From: Tilletia caries
Taxonomy: Eukaryota; Basidiomycota; Exobasidiomycetes; Tilletiales; Tilletiaceae
Direction: 5' to 3'
NCBI GenBank assembly: GCA_032718865.1
Contig: JALUTQ010000033.1
Coordinates: forward strand, 496,001-560,000
DNA: 64,000 bases
Positions 12,584 to 24,108 of this stretch are shown here, piece after piece. Below the pieces are notes generated by a model, which ran no database searches, was not told the DNA's origin, and worked only from the letters and a program-made list of their open reading frames with translations. A program made the position numbers and the translations under genes. The first letter of the stretch is position 1. The number at the start of each line of letters is the position of its first letter.

Positions 12584-12890
12584 GGTCGTGTCTATTGGCC
12601 GACCCCGGTCGGTTTAGGTCGACGGGCCGACCCCGGCACTAGAGCAGTCAGAGCTCTAAAACCACAAAGACTTCCACTTTTCGCCTCTTTAAGCCAAAGA
12701 AAACGGCTCCTCCCTTACTTTCAACAGCAATTCTGCATCGATTGACCTCAAATCTCGCATGAGTACGCGTACAGGTATCCTTGACATCCATGCAAAATTT
12801 GAGCCCGCTTTATTAAGTAGGTTGCTGGGACGGTCAAGGAGGGTAACTCAGAGGGGTCGGGTACCGACCGGGGTCGGCCAATAGACAAAA
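12584..12890. mobile_element. Small TIR element (MITE), 307 bp
   Basis: A 25-bp perfect inverted repeat beginning TGTCTATTGGCC lies at 12589-12613 and 12863-12887. The pair is flanked by an 11-bp direct repeat CCATCATTGTA (12573-12583 and 12891-12901), read as the target-site duplication. There is no coding capacity. A TSD of 9-11 bp is typical of Mutator-like elements, so a MULE-derived MITE is the best guess. Confidence 0.8.
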
Positions 12891-12901
12891 CCATCATTGT
12901 A

Positions 12902-14160
12902 CCTTCGGACGACCTCATCACATCCTCACACTCGGCGCGCTACATCCAAGGCCTTAGCCCGTCTAGCGCAGCCAAGCCGGAGGTCCGCAGCGCCGCAGCA
13001 CACAGGAGCAATTCATGCAGATTCCATCCAAGAATTATTCATGAGTCGCTATATCCCTGCTGTCGTGCCCCTCGCGTGCCTATTACTCATCTGGCTCCTT
13101 CATTTCGCAGCACTGCTGGTTATTCCTGAAGATGACTGGGGAAGTGGGGCTCCAAGCCCAAGCGTGGCCTGACTTTTCTTTGCGCTCCGAGGATCCGAGC
13201 GCTCTCTTCCTCAGGCCTCGGCCCTTCAGCCGTCTCCAGCTCTGCTGGCTCCATTGACCATTCTCCATCCCTCAGCGCCACAGGCCTCAGCATCTCCAGC
13301 CTCACCTTCGTTATTAGGTGTCGCCACAACGCCTCAACTCGTGTTTTGGGCCCTTTCACCAGTAATTGTCTCAAGCATGCAATCACAGGAGAAAGGGGGT
13401 TAGGATTGTTTAGAGCAATAGCTATACAACAGCTATGCTATTGGGGGGGGGGTCCAATAGCCTTGTCATTGAGAGATACGCCTGACAAGCTGTTGTAAAA
13501 TCCCAATCCCTTTAAATTGAAACTTGGTTTTTGACGCTAAAAAGTTTCAGAGTCTCAATCCCAACCCGCTACCCTTTTTCTGGAGGCGATCTGGATGGGT
13601 GGCGGTCGTCTGGACACCTGCCCCGGCTCGCGGAGGATGCTGACGCTGGGAGCGTGGCCACACGATGAGTGCGCCACCCCCCGCCCTGCCTTTCCGCGAG
13701 GAGAGTATATCAGGCAAGCGTAATTCAATGGGCCTATGCCCGCGGTGATCCTGCCGCGTTTGGGCCCGAGCATCTGTAAGGTCAGGACTGAGCACGTGAC
13801 TTGACGCGTCGTCGCGTCGAAGATACTCCAAACACGGGTGAGGTGAGACTCGTCTGGTGGTCTTCTGCGCTAAAATAGGTCCAAAATCCCTGAACCTGCA
13901 ATAGGTACGACAATACCCTTAAGGTATTGACAAATCCCAATCTTGCCCAATAGCTGTACCTATTCGGAGGATTGACCAAGAGATTGGGAGGGCCATTTCT
14001 CCTGTGAATAATTCTACCGCTGGTCACCGACCTGGACGCATGTTTCCGCCTGGCTTCCTGCTGCTTGGAATCACTTTGGCCATCGGGTGACGGGTCCTTG
14101 TCTCTGGTTTGGCCGCCGAAAGCTTCGTCGCTAGGAGGCGAGGTATTATTTGGATGCATT
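12902..14160. other. Intergenic, AT/GC mixed, no gene recognised
   Basis: No coding pattern, intron set or RNA gene was recognised. There is a G-run at about 13443 and several copies of CCAATAGC/GCTATTGG (about 13420-13475 and 13945-13970), which could be worn ends of another small element. Confidence 0.5.
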
Positions 14161-14164
14161 GCGA

Positions 14165-14790
14165 AGTGTAGGCGCAGATGTTGCCACCTCCGACAATTGG
14201 GAGAGGCGTATTGCTAAGCACTTCCTTCCCCCTTATCCCTTCTCTCTTCTCCTGCCCCTCATCAGCGATCAGCATCTACCTCCCCGCAAACAAGGCCACA
14301 CCCAATATGCATCTCCCAAGTCCCAACAAGCTTCGAAGCTTCGAAGTCTTTCACAAATTCGCACGTCTTTCGTGACCATGCATGATGCACCATGGCTGGT
14401 CACCGAGTACCGACGTGGGCGCGCCTCTGGCCTGAAGTTTCGGACCCGCCAGTTGTCCGCCTGTCTGCTACTCTCCTTCGCATCACCGCTGGAACAGCAA
14501 AGTTCAGATTGCTATTGGCCATCGTCGTTGTGATGTGTTAGCGAGGTAAAATGTGCAAAGTAAGTGCGGATGTTGCCACCTGGGACAATTGGCAACCACG
14601 TATATTGCTAAGCATCTTCCTTTCTTCCTCCTGCTGCTTATTCCTGCCCCATGGTTCTGTAATCTGTTCTACCTCCTCCTTAGATGACCATTAGGACATC
14701 GCACATTGCCCCCATAAGCTTCCAGGGCTTGCTGGGCCATCGGCTATCCAATCGCGTCTTTCGTGACCAGGTTCGACCCTTGCAGCATCG
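14165..14790 (+). repeat. Diverged direct duplication upstream of the peroxidase gene
   Basis: Two related blocks start at about 14175 (GATGTTGCCACCTCCGACAA) and about 14569 (GATGTTGCCACCTGGGACAA). Both continue through TATTGCTAAGCA, a CTTCC-rich tract and CGTCTTTCGTGACCA. The unit is about 200-250 bp with an offset of about 395 bp. It lies just upstream of the peroxidase promoter. Confidence 0.65.
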
Positions 14791-14940
14791 GCAAAACATT
14801 GCGTCTAAGACGACTTTGCGCTGTCCACTACTGCTGTCCTCCGCTCCTGTGCCTGCTGCTGGGCGTTCCAGGGGTACGGGCTCTAGTCTCTGCACTGTGC
14901 CCAGGAATCCGGACGAACACAGGGAGGAGTCGGTAACAGG

Positions 14941-14946
14941 TATAAA
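14941..14946 (+). promoter_or_regulatory. TATA box of the peroxidase gene
   Basis: TATAAA in ACAGGTATAAAGGCGG lies 127 bp before the ATG at 15068 and is followed by a CT-rich leader, as in strongly expressed fungal genes. Confidence 0.6.
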
Positions 14947-15067
14947 GGCGGGACCCTCCTTGACCCACTTACCGCTGAACTTCAGCCTCCCACAGCAATT
15001 CCCTTCCACACTCACCTTCTCTCCTTTCCCTACCCTCTCACTCCCTACCTTCTTTGCCCATCCCAGC

Positions 15068-16748
15068 ATGAAGTTCACCGCCACCCTCGCCGCCCTCACG
15101 GCCGGTTTCTCTGTCATTGGCAGCGCTCAAGCATTCGGCTCCTTCGAGAAGTGGGTCGCCGCTCGCCAGCCCATCCAGCTCGAGGCCAGTGTGACTCGTG
15201 AGATCACCGACCTCCTCTCGCCCAAGGTCCGCGCCGAGTTCGAGAAGGCCGTCGCCAACCTCTCTGCCCGTGACAAGGACGGAATCATTGACCCCAACGG
15301 CAAGCTCTTCGACGCCGAGGCTCAGTACGTCAGCGTTGAGGGCGACCACGAGTGGAAGGCCCCCGGCCCCGGTGACATCCGCGGTCCCTGCCCCGGTCTC
15401 AACGTCCTCTCCAACCACGGCTACTTCAACCGCGACGGCACTGTCGGTCTCACTCAGGCCATCGAAGTCGTTTCTCAAGTGTACGGTATCTCACCCGAGC
15501 TCGGTGGTGTCCTGTCCGCGTACGCCGTTGTCTTCACGGGCAATATCCTCGACGGCACCTGGTCGATCGGTGGCCCCTTCCAGTCGAAGGAGCTCCTCGG
15601 CTCGGTAACCAACTTGCTCGCCGGTGAGCCAGAGGGCATCAACTCCCATAACGTCTACGAGGGCGATGCTTCCGTCTCTCGTGCCGACTATTACGCCAAC
15701 AACGGCGACGACTACACTTCGCAGCCCGCCTTCTTCAAGCAGCTCGTTGACATTGCCGGCCCCCACAAGGCTGGTGAGGATGCCTACACTCGCGAGGTCC
15801 TCGCCAAGCACCGCACTCTCCGCTTCAACCACTCCATCTCGACCAACCCGTGAGTGTCTTCGTCTTCCGGTCATACACCATCCGCTGCGCATCTTCTGAC
15901 TCTCCATCATTGTGTTTGTCTCTCTGCAGCTATTTCTTCTTCTCCGCCTTCGGTGGTCTCGTCGTCACTACGGCGGCCCACGACTTCATCGTCAACTTCA
16001 TGAGCAACAACACCGACGATGGAACCGGCCACAACCGCCAGTACCTCGACGACGCCAACCTGTTCCCCTTCTTCTCGTACCAGCGCCTGTGAGTTTCTCA
16101 TTCCACTCGCTCGACAGACGCCAAGGTTTCAAGCTTGCTGAGTCATTCTTCTGCTTCCTTTTCTCAACCCCTAGTGCTAACGGCACGCTCAAGTACACTC
16201 CCGGCCACGAGCGCTTCCCCAAGAACTGGCTCCGCCGCCCCATCGACGCCCCCTTCGGTCTTGCCGACGTTGTCACCAACCTCGTCCGCTCCGGTCTTGA
16301 AGACCCCCGTCTCCTCTCCGTCGGTGGCAACACCGGCAAGGTCAACTCCTTCGCTGGTGTCCAAGTCTCCGACATTACCGGTGGCGCACTCAACCTGGCC
16401 AACCTTCTCGACAACAAGGACGCCACTGCGTGCTACCTGTACCAGGCTTCCATTCAGCAGGTCATCCCTACCCAACTCAAGTTCATCTACAAGGACCTCA
16501 CCTACGCTCTCAGCATTGTAGACGATCTCATCGGCCGACCCCACAAGGCTCTGGCCTCCAAGTACGACCCTTGCTTCACCGCCATCAAGGCTGACGGTGT
16601 CATCCCCGCCTACAAGAAGTTCAAGGGCTCCGCTGTCGGCAAGGACGCTACCACCGGCCTCCTCGGCGTCGTCGGTGACCTCCTCGTTGGTCTTGGCGGT
16701 CTCCTCGGTGGCTCCCGCCGCGCCATGGCCCAGAACATCTGGGGTTGA
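15068..16748 (+). CDS. Secreted heme-thiolate peroxidase (chloroperoxidase/peroxygenase family)
   Basis: Exons 15068-15849, 15930-16088 and 16175-16748 encode 504 residues; both introns fit in phase. A signal peptide covers about residues 1-22. The proximal ligand motif PCP is present in RGPCPGLNVLSNHGYFNRDG, where the Cys binds heme iron, and EGD (YEGDASVSRAD), the Mg/heme-propionate motif of long peroxygenases, is intact. In the distal region TNPYFFFSAFGGLVV, I do not see the Arg and Glu that act as acid-base pair in characterised long peroxygenases, so activity may differ from them. NNT and ANGT give possible N-glycosylation. Codon use is strongly C-ending, suggesting high expression. Likely extracellular oxidant chemistry using peroxide; the substrate is unknown. 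Confidence 0.9.
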
Positions 16749-18003
16749 AACAGCTCGTTCCTGCCTCGATTCAGTCCACGTTCATCTTTATCTGCGCCGT
16801 GCTCCTCAAGTAGCCTGTGATCTTATACCAAAATGGAACTTGAAATACATAGAAGGGTGCTCTCGCCCATAATTTCACAACTTCGCGGTCTGATACATAC
16901 GATCCACAACCATCATCATCATCGGTGAAGCGAGAAGCGTGAAGGCAAACTACATATAACTGTGTAGACTTGACGACCAACGTGATCTCATGAGGACGAA
17001 CGACGGCGAGATCCACAAGAACCGACCTGGCATACGCCCCGTCGTCACCGCGTCACCTCCCCTCATGACGAGGGGCGCAACGTGCTGCATTCCTCTTGGA
17101 ATGACAGCAACATTGAACACCGCCTGTTACTTTTCTGTTGCTCCCAACTTTCCCTTTGTTCGTTGCGCGTTGGATTTGTCTCAGTGATGCCGAATGCCGA
17201 TGTGCCGATGAGGCGTGGGAAAATGAAGAGCTTATCAGGCGAGCTTTGACCCGCACCGAGGACCGTTGGACTTCCTCCTCATCACCTCGGGTCCTCCTCC
17301 AGCCTCGATCTTCAAGATCCAGCGACGGTACGCTGTCGCACGCATACCGGCCAGAGGTATGTAACTGAGCCTCGTAGCAGCTCGTTGTACCATCCGTTAC
17401 CACGACCGCTCGGCCACCTTATCTCCACATGCTTGACACAAGGGATGTGTTGCGACTTGTGACTTGCGACCGACCAATTTCGTTCCACGCTATACCGACG
17501 CATATGGCAATATTTACATTCGCTATCTCTTCGTATAAGTAATCTGCCTCGGCCTCAGATATCAAAAATGGGCACGACGCGCACTATAAGCGACCGCCGG
17601 GTGGACGATGAGGCGGTGAGGAGGCGACGGTCCGTGCTGGTGCGATGGTTGAAGGGAGAGACAAGAATCAACATCGAATCATCGAACAGATAGGAGGCGG
17701 TTGGAGGAACGTGAGAAAGATCTTTTCATGAGCTGGCTGCACACCACGACGCTCAGGCGCTCGGGCCGCCGGCCAGGACGCTCGTTTCTGGAACAATTGG
17801 TGATAAGCCACGATCTTAGACCGCCTCGTGTCCTACAGCATATGTGCACACGCAGGGTGCTCACCGCTCACCGCTAAACACTTGAGTACCTGACACCTAA
17901 CACCTTCTTCATTCCCATTCCTATATCCTGTGCAGCTTTCCAGCTACTATCACCTCCCTCTTGACCCAGCGCTCGTTGGGACCGACCATCAAGTATCACA
18001 GTC
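16749..18003. other. Intergenic, no gene recognised
   Basis: This interval holds the 3' region of the peroxidase gene and the upstream region of the membrane protein gene. No coding exon chain or RNA gene was recognised. Confidence 0.6.
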
Positions 18004-20583
18004 ATGGAGTCTCGACCAATCTTTCGCAGAACGGAGTTCGGATCCTTCGCCGAAGGGCTGACGGAAGCGGATGCTGCGTTGCATGGCCATTTTGAGCGCA
18101 GAGGCTCCGACGGCTCGGACACGACCAAGGCTGGCGAGGACGAGGAAGTTGACGTCAAAACCGCGAGGGCGATCAGTAGACACAAGCTGGAGTCAAGGGA
18201 GCATCTCATGTCTCCCCCTCGCGGACCGCCAACGACTTCGATCGGATCAACACACGATTCCACACATGTCCTGCACGCCAGTCACTCTGGACGGCGCTTT
18301 GTACCTCCGCTGATGCTCCTCGGCCCAGTTCTGGGGGTTCTCTTTCTCACTGCAGGATTGGCGACGGGAATGGCGATCTGGATCAAGGTCCACATGCTTC
18401 CCCTCACCAGCGACGGAGTCGTATACATCCGAGAGGGAGCCGAGACGGAGGGCGATCGAACTTATCATGACCCGGTCCTCGGAAATGCAGCGACTCTCCG
18501 GTTCGAAGAACAGATTGCCCATGCCACCACGCTCTCTATCAGTTCTGCCATCTCGACCTTGGTCGGTAATTCGGTCTTCCCGTTGATGGGCTTGGTCACA
18601 TACTCGCTCGCCTCGTCCTGGCTCCAGCTCCAGACCGACATTGCTCGCCATCGTTCCATGGCTCTGGCAGAGCAACTGCCAACCCCACTCCAGTATGCGC
18701 TGCTCACTCAAATTTGCGGGGCCAACAGTTTTGAGGCAGTGTACAACACGATGCGACACATGATCCGCAGTCGATCCACACGAACGACGGTGCCTTCCAT
18801 TCTCAAGCAAGCCTTCGCTTGGCTCGTCTCCCTCCTCCTCTTGACCACTGCCATAACAGGCCTGGACATCTACCTTCACGAGACGATGCGGACTGTCGAA
18901 GTGCTCGATATCAGTCCCGTCGTGACTATGCGCAACTTCAGCTGGGCTCTCAACACGACTCTGTGTGATTCCTCCACACTTTCGCTCAGTCAACCACCCT
19001 GTCTGGTCGGTCCACCACTCCTGGCCGATACATTACCGACCTGGGCAGCTCAGGGGGACTTCGCTCCAGAGTACGTCGGACCGGAGGGCTGGTTGGTCGC
19101 CAACAATGCGAGCAAGACCCATGCGATTCGTACAGTGGCCACCGCTGAACTTCCCGGAAATGAAACTCCGCAAAACCTGGCATTCGTTGTCTCGCCCCTC
19201 GTCCGCACCGAAGACATTTTCAAGAGCAAGAGCATAGGTCTGAGCTCGCACTGCCGAATGATCACCAGAGACTGCAAGCCAAGTGCCCAGTCTTTCGACT
19301 GCGCGGGAGCGGGAGAACCTCAAATGTCCGTGAGTACGACGACAACGACATACCCTTCCGGAGCACAGGGCAGCAACCTGGCCTCCAATCTCTACGTCTC
19401 CTTGCCGAACGGAACAGCAATGCTCGGCACAGCGGCCATGTCAGGAGCGCAGTCCAATCCAGTTCCCGTCTCCGCCCTGATGACATACAGTATCCAGCTT
19501 ACTGTCGGAGCAGAGACGGAAGGATTCGAGAACTTTGTTGTCGGCGACGACAAAACTACGGGCCAGGCCACCTGGATGTACGGTGCGCTCGCGTGCTCTC
19601 TTCATGCGTACGATTTGGAGATGAGCCACTTCAACGACTCGTACACCTTGGAGAATACCACGCTGCTGTCCGACCCAGGACTACTCCACGCGCTTTCAGG
19701 CCCTCTGATCAGCGGCTCGATAACCGACGCAGTGGCCTCGTCACTTGCACGCGTAGCCGGACGAGTGTCTGCAAAGGAATATGCAGACATGTTCTCCCTT
19801 GAGTTGAGCTACAACACGCTCGCATTTGCCTCGGGAATGCTGAGCGCCGAGCCTGTAAGCGTGAACAGCTGGGAATCAATCCTGGCCTCGCAGTACAGCA
19901 CCGCCGCTCTGCTCGCATATCTTGCCTTGCTGTACACATACGCCCTCTGTGCAGTAGTCCTCTTCTTGTGAGTTGCCTCTCCACCAGTCGGTCGCATGAA
20001 CGTTTTGCGAAGCTTGCTTTTGGCTGAACCTCCCTTTTCTCTCCTGCCGCTTCCCGTCAGTTGGGCGTGGGGCATGTCTTCCGACTGCGTAGAGTATGAC
20101 GATCCAACTACGGGTGTCCGGAAGGCAGTTCCTGCCGTCGTCCTTGCTCAGCGTCAATTGATGGATGCTGGCCACATCATCGCTCAGCAGCTCGGCAACG
20201 GCAGTGGCGGTGGCGGCAGCAAACCCGAACCGCAACCTTACCCGTTCCTGATGGACTCGACCGCGATGACCCCGTCGACGTCTCAGACGACGATGTACAG
20301 CGATTCAGAAAAGGCTTTGGGCTTCGTGTCGAAGGAGGCAAGGGCGGCAACAACCATGGCGATGGCAAAGTCGGAGGCAGCTATCCGGACCGTGAGCACC
20401 GAGCTGCTCGGACTGTTCGATGAGTCGGCCCACGTCGAGCGCGTCGTAGTCGGGCTCGAGGCCAGCGGGAGAGGGTTCGGAGTCTGGCCAGTAAGAAGTG
20501 CAAAGGGCGCTGTGGGTCAAGACGGCAGGAACAGGGAAAGTCTCTTGCGGACGGATAACCTCTTCTGGCACTCGAGACGGTGA
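18004..20583 (+). CDS. Hypothetical four-TM membrane protein with large extracellular loop
   Basis: Two exons (18004-19967, 20061-20583) give 828 residues. The N-terminal about 100 residues are polar. Hydrophobic segments start at PPLMLLGPVLGVLFLTAGLA, ISTLVGNSVFPLMGLVTYSL, FAWLVSLLLLTTAITGLDIY and, near residue 640, LLAYLALLYTYALCAVVLFF. Between TM3 and TM4 lies a loop of about 340 residues with several N-glycosylation sequons (NFS, NTT, NAS, NGT, NDS) and several Cys, so it should face outside. The C-terminal about 170 residues are cytoplasmic and polar. I do not recognise a named family; the layout resembles uncharacterised plasma-membrane proteins common in basidiomycetes. Confidence 0.8.
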
Positions 20584-20831
20584 GGACGGCCAATCCTTTG
20601 CAGCGACGGGTGCGGCACCTCCAGTATCAACATACATAATCAAGGACACTCAATCTTCTCCTGTTACTCTCATTCATCACTACTATACTCTGGACAATCA
20701 TTCTAGCATCCGCCTCCATCTGGTATGGAGCCAATTACATTCATTCTCTCTTCCTTCGTATCGAGAACCTATAGTGCTCAGCAAAGTCTGATATTTCTCT
20801 GATGGGTGCAAGAAGTCCAAATGCTCAACGC

Positions 20832-21957
20832 TCAATCTTCGTCTGACAGGTCGATCACAATCCTGCCCTCATCCTCGTCGTCTTCGGGTCGGTGACCCTG
20901 CCGAGCCTCCCTTGTGTATAGGGACCAGTCGACCTCTTCGCCGTCGTCCTCCTCGCCTTCCAACTCCTCGACTGCGCTGACTTTGCCCTCCGGCCCATCG
21001 CGTTGGAACATCTGCCGTCCCGTCAGCTTGTTCCGCATCCGGCGGAATTCTTCCTTCTCCTTTGCGTTGAGGCCCTTCATGAGAGCATCGTCCTCCGCCG
21101 CTTTGGCTGCTGCGCGTTCAGCGTCGAACTTCTTCCTCCACTCTGCGAAGCGCTCTGTTGTCACAGCGGTTCCGCGGAACTTCTGTTGCTCGGCCTGTTG
21201 GATATTGAAGAAATTTGAAGCAAGGAGAAGCTTGAGCAGGGTCCCTGCACGACAGCTGAGGGAGGGTGATGCACTGACCTCAATCTCTGCATCTCGAACC
21301 TGTTGTCGCTTATCTTCTACTTCTTGCACTCGTCTTCTTAGGTAGGTGGTGAGCTCTTCTCGTAGATGAGATGCGAGCGTGAATACCATGGCCATCCCGA
21401 GGCATTCTGCTTCCCCCTAAGAGAGAGAGACAAACACAGAATCATCAGCACTCCATGAAACCACCTTGAACAACGGCTGGGCGTCTCACAGAAAGAGACT
21501 TACCATATCTTTTACTGATTTGAGCAACTGTTCTGGGGCTCCCTCGTCAAGCTCGCCCTCTACCGTCTCGATCTCTAGTTCCGGTAGCGCATCAGGATAC
21601 TCCGATGTGTATGTGACCTGGAGGACCAAAGTTGGTGCTGGAGTGCATAAGATGGGACGTCAGCTATATGCTTCTGTTGCGTTGGCAGGCTCGTCTGAAT
21701 ACTCACCACCTGCGCGCTCCTCGCCTGTTAGGGCGTCCAGGTCTGGCGTGATCCGGATGCTCAAGACCTCATCAGACAATTCTGGAAGCAGACGGACAAC
21801 GGTAAGCAGCACGAATTTTCAGCACACCTGAACATGGCTCAACAGAGTAGCAGGATAGGTCGCATAGCTCACTTTCTAGCTCGTCGTCCATGTAGATGGA
21901 CTGGAGCACCTCGAGCTCATCCTCGATGGTCTGTGTATGTTCCTCCGCCGTCGGCAT
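20832..21957 (-). CDS. GIR2: RWD domain protein Gir2 (RWDD1/DFRP2 family)
   Basis: Five exons (21873-21957, 21707-21781, 21504-21637, 21279-21416, 20832-21194; minus) join in phase to 264 residues. The N-terminal RWD domain starts EDELEVLQSIYMDD and includes LQVTYTSEYPDALPELEIET, the YPxxxP-type RWD core. A charged helix follows, then the DFRP segment KFRGTAVTTERFAEWRKKFD and NKLTGRQMFQRD, the conserved part that binds Rbg/DRG GTPases. The tail is acidic. In yeast Gir2 binds Rbg2 and Gcn1 and influences Gcn2 signalling and translation; the same partners are expected here by homology. Length is normal for the family. Confidence 0.93.
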
Positions 21958-22611
21958 GATCTCCTCAGCTGCGCAGCGTCGTCTTCGTCTCTACAAGTTT
22001 CGGGGCAGTCGCTCGGGGGAGTCCGGGAGATGATCGTAGCTCTGGTGCTTCCGTGCGAGTGCAGACTGCAGATTTCTTGTTGATGACAGGCGCGATGATG
22101 GGGTCGGCCACAAATTCAAGCTGCTGCGTGGTGAGGTTTTCGAGCTTCTGTTGCTATGCAGCAGGCCATGCTTGAACTTGTCAGAGCTACACAAGCCCAC
22201 AAGCCTACAAGCCCACAAGCCCACAAGGACGAGTCAGGCAGTCACAGCCGCAAGGATGAGATGGAGCAAACGGCTCGCACGTCGGGCGCGGTGTGGATTT
22301 GGACAGGATGGACGGACGTGTGGTATGGAGGAGACAGAATGATGATGATTTATGTGAAATTGCAAAAGAATGTATGTATGCAGCGTGTGCAGCGTTTTGT
22401 GAAAGTCGACGTTCGCACGGGCGGAAGCTGGGGCCAGGGAGCCGTCGGATCGGATGCCGAAGACGGAGAATGTGTTTGTGGCTCCTTGATGCCTCCCGTT
22501 TCGCCTTCTCCGGAGAGCTCCGCGGAAATCCGGTACAGGAGCGTGGTAAACTCACTGTCAAGTGTCAAAGATGGACAAAGGCACAGACGAGATCTTCTAG
22601 ACCCTTCACGT
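21958..22611. other. Intergenic with short tandem repeat
   Basis: The region holds the GIR2 upstream sequence and about four imperfect copies of a 9-bp unit CCCACAAGC at about 22190-22227. No gene was recognised. Confidence 0.55.
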
Positions 22612-23710
22612 TCATACCTGCCGCCTCGCCTCCTCCATCGCGACACTGTCCTCCTCATCCAAATGATGCAAGCCCGCGATCTGCGCAGACGGGGATCCTG
22701 TCTCGTCCAGTCGGTGTCCGTTCAATTTGCCCGCGGATGACTTTAGGAAGTCAAAGGTGTATGCGATGAAGAAGACAGCGAGTATGAAGGCTACCGCCCA
22801 GTCTGCGCAGGATGAAGGGGAAATGTTCAGCACCGACGGGTAGGATTCTTAAACGGCCCAGGCAGAAGTCATGACTCACCACAAACAGCCGCTGTGCTGA
22901 CGACGCGGTCACAGCGAGCATCTCCTTCAGGTACTGTTCCGTGGCATATGGCGTAGGTTATCATGAAGAGGACAACGACAGGGACCGCGAGAACGAGAAG
23001 GTAGAGCTTGACGTATGCGACTCGTCGCGGGTGAAGTTGCTCGCCGTCGTGATCTTTGGTGAGGTAGAGGACTGGGATGATCTGGAGTAGCACAGAAAGG
23101 GAGACGCCGACGACGAAGAGAATTAGAAAAGACACGCTGATCATGAACGAAGGAATAAAGGTCAGTTCCTTAGCGATGCAGGTGCTTAATGATGCAGGGG
23201 AAAAGGGATGACTCACTGTATCCGCTCGTGGCGGAATGCTGTCAAAGTCCAGAGGTTTAGTACTTTTCGTCAGTGTCTTGTCTAAATGCATGCTATCATT
23301 GGGTCAGAGTGAGGACCGAGAAATGTGAACTCACTATCAAAGACGGACAGGAGCACAAGTGACATCGCGGCCACAAAAGCAGAGAAGCTCGAAGCAATGC
23401 TTAGCCACCAGATCTGCCGTTCCTTCGCCGTCCCTGAATGTCTCGAACTCCAATGTTGAGATCGAAAGTGCCGCAATATCGTCGTCAAGATGTAGAAACC
23501 AGCCGTACAGCTCGAGAGAATGATGAAGTAGGTGCGATGTATACCGCCGATGTCAGAGATGAACAGGATGGAGGATAGGTTGCTTTTGTATTCTCGTTTC
23601 TCCTCCCGGATGGTCCAGAAGAGGAGGAGGCCGATGATGTTGGAAAGCCAGCAACCAGCCGTGAAGAGGGGTGCAAGCCAGCAGCAGTCGCGGCGAAGGT
23701 TGATCATCAT
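22612..23710 (-). CDS. Frag1/DRAM/Sfk1-like membrane protein, copy 1
   Basis: Four exons on the minus strand (23335-23710, 23217-23281, 22880-23168, 22612-22802) join in phase to 306 residues. About six hydrophobic segments are seen: LAPLFTAGCWLSNIIGLLLF, a second in YFIILSSCTAGFYILTTI, then ASSFSAFVAAMSLVLLSVFD, MISVSFLILFVVGVSLSVLL, LYLLVLAVPVVVLFMITYA and WAVAFILAVFFIAYTFDFL. The pattern FISDIGG after TM1 and the LLSVFD motif before a charged loop match the Frag1/DRAM/Sfk1 family (plasma membrane lipid organisation in yeast Sfk1, lysosomal autophagy regulators in animals). A near-identical paralogue lies at 43574-44660. Family call is by motif memory; function is inferred. Confidence 0.7.
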
Positions 23711-24108
23711 GTTCTTGAGTGAATGTCGAGGTAGAGGGTGGGTCGTCCCTGGGAGAGAGAAAAGAGCGAAGTTCTGCGAGGCAGAGAAAAGGAAGGAACA
23801 TTGGAGAGGAACGAAGTGAGCAGATAGCAGCGCAGCTTGCGCAGGAAGGCGTTTTCTTATGAGGGCAGCACAACATCAGATTGAGAAGATATGCATCTCA
23901 TTAGCCATGGTGTGAGATGTGAGAGAGAGGAACCCTGGCCCATGGTCCTCTCAATCGACATGCAGGAAATATGTATGAGCCGTTGACTCATGAGCAAAGA
24001 TGAAGATGAATGTGAGAGGTCGTCATCTTGGAAACTGGCCGGGGGCTGTGTCTCATCAACAACTTGGGGAAGAAAGGTGAGCAAAAACGAGGGTGATCAC
24101 TATGATTG
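22612..24108 (-). repeat. Segmental duplication, copy 1 (Sfk1-like gene and upstream flank)
   Basis: This stretch is near-identical in long blocks to 43574-45056, including introns and upstream sequence. Homology resumes after two insertions at 29119 and runs into the subtilisin fragment ending about 29638. Confidence 0.9.

Noticed and set aside
13387..13990. Possible further TIR element with CCAATAGC/GCTATTGG ends
   Set aside because: The inverted matches are short, interrupted and lack a target duplication; they could be chance or a very old element.
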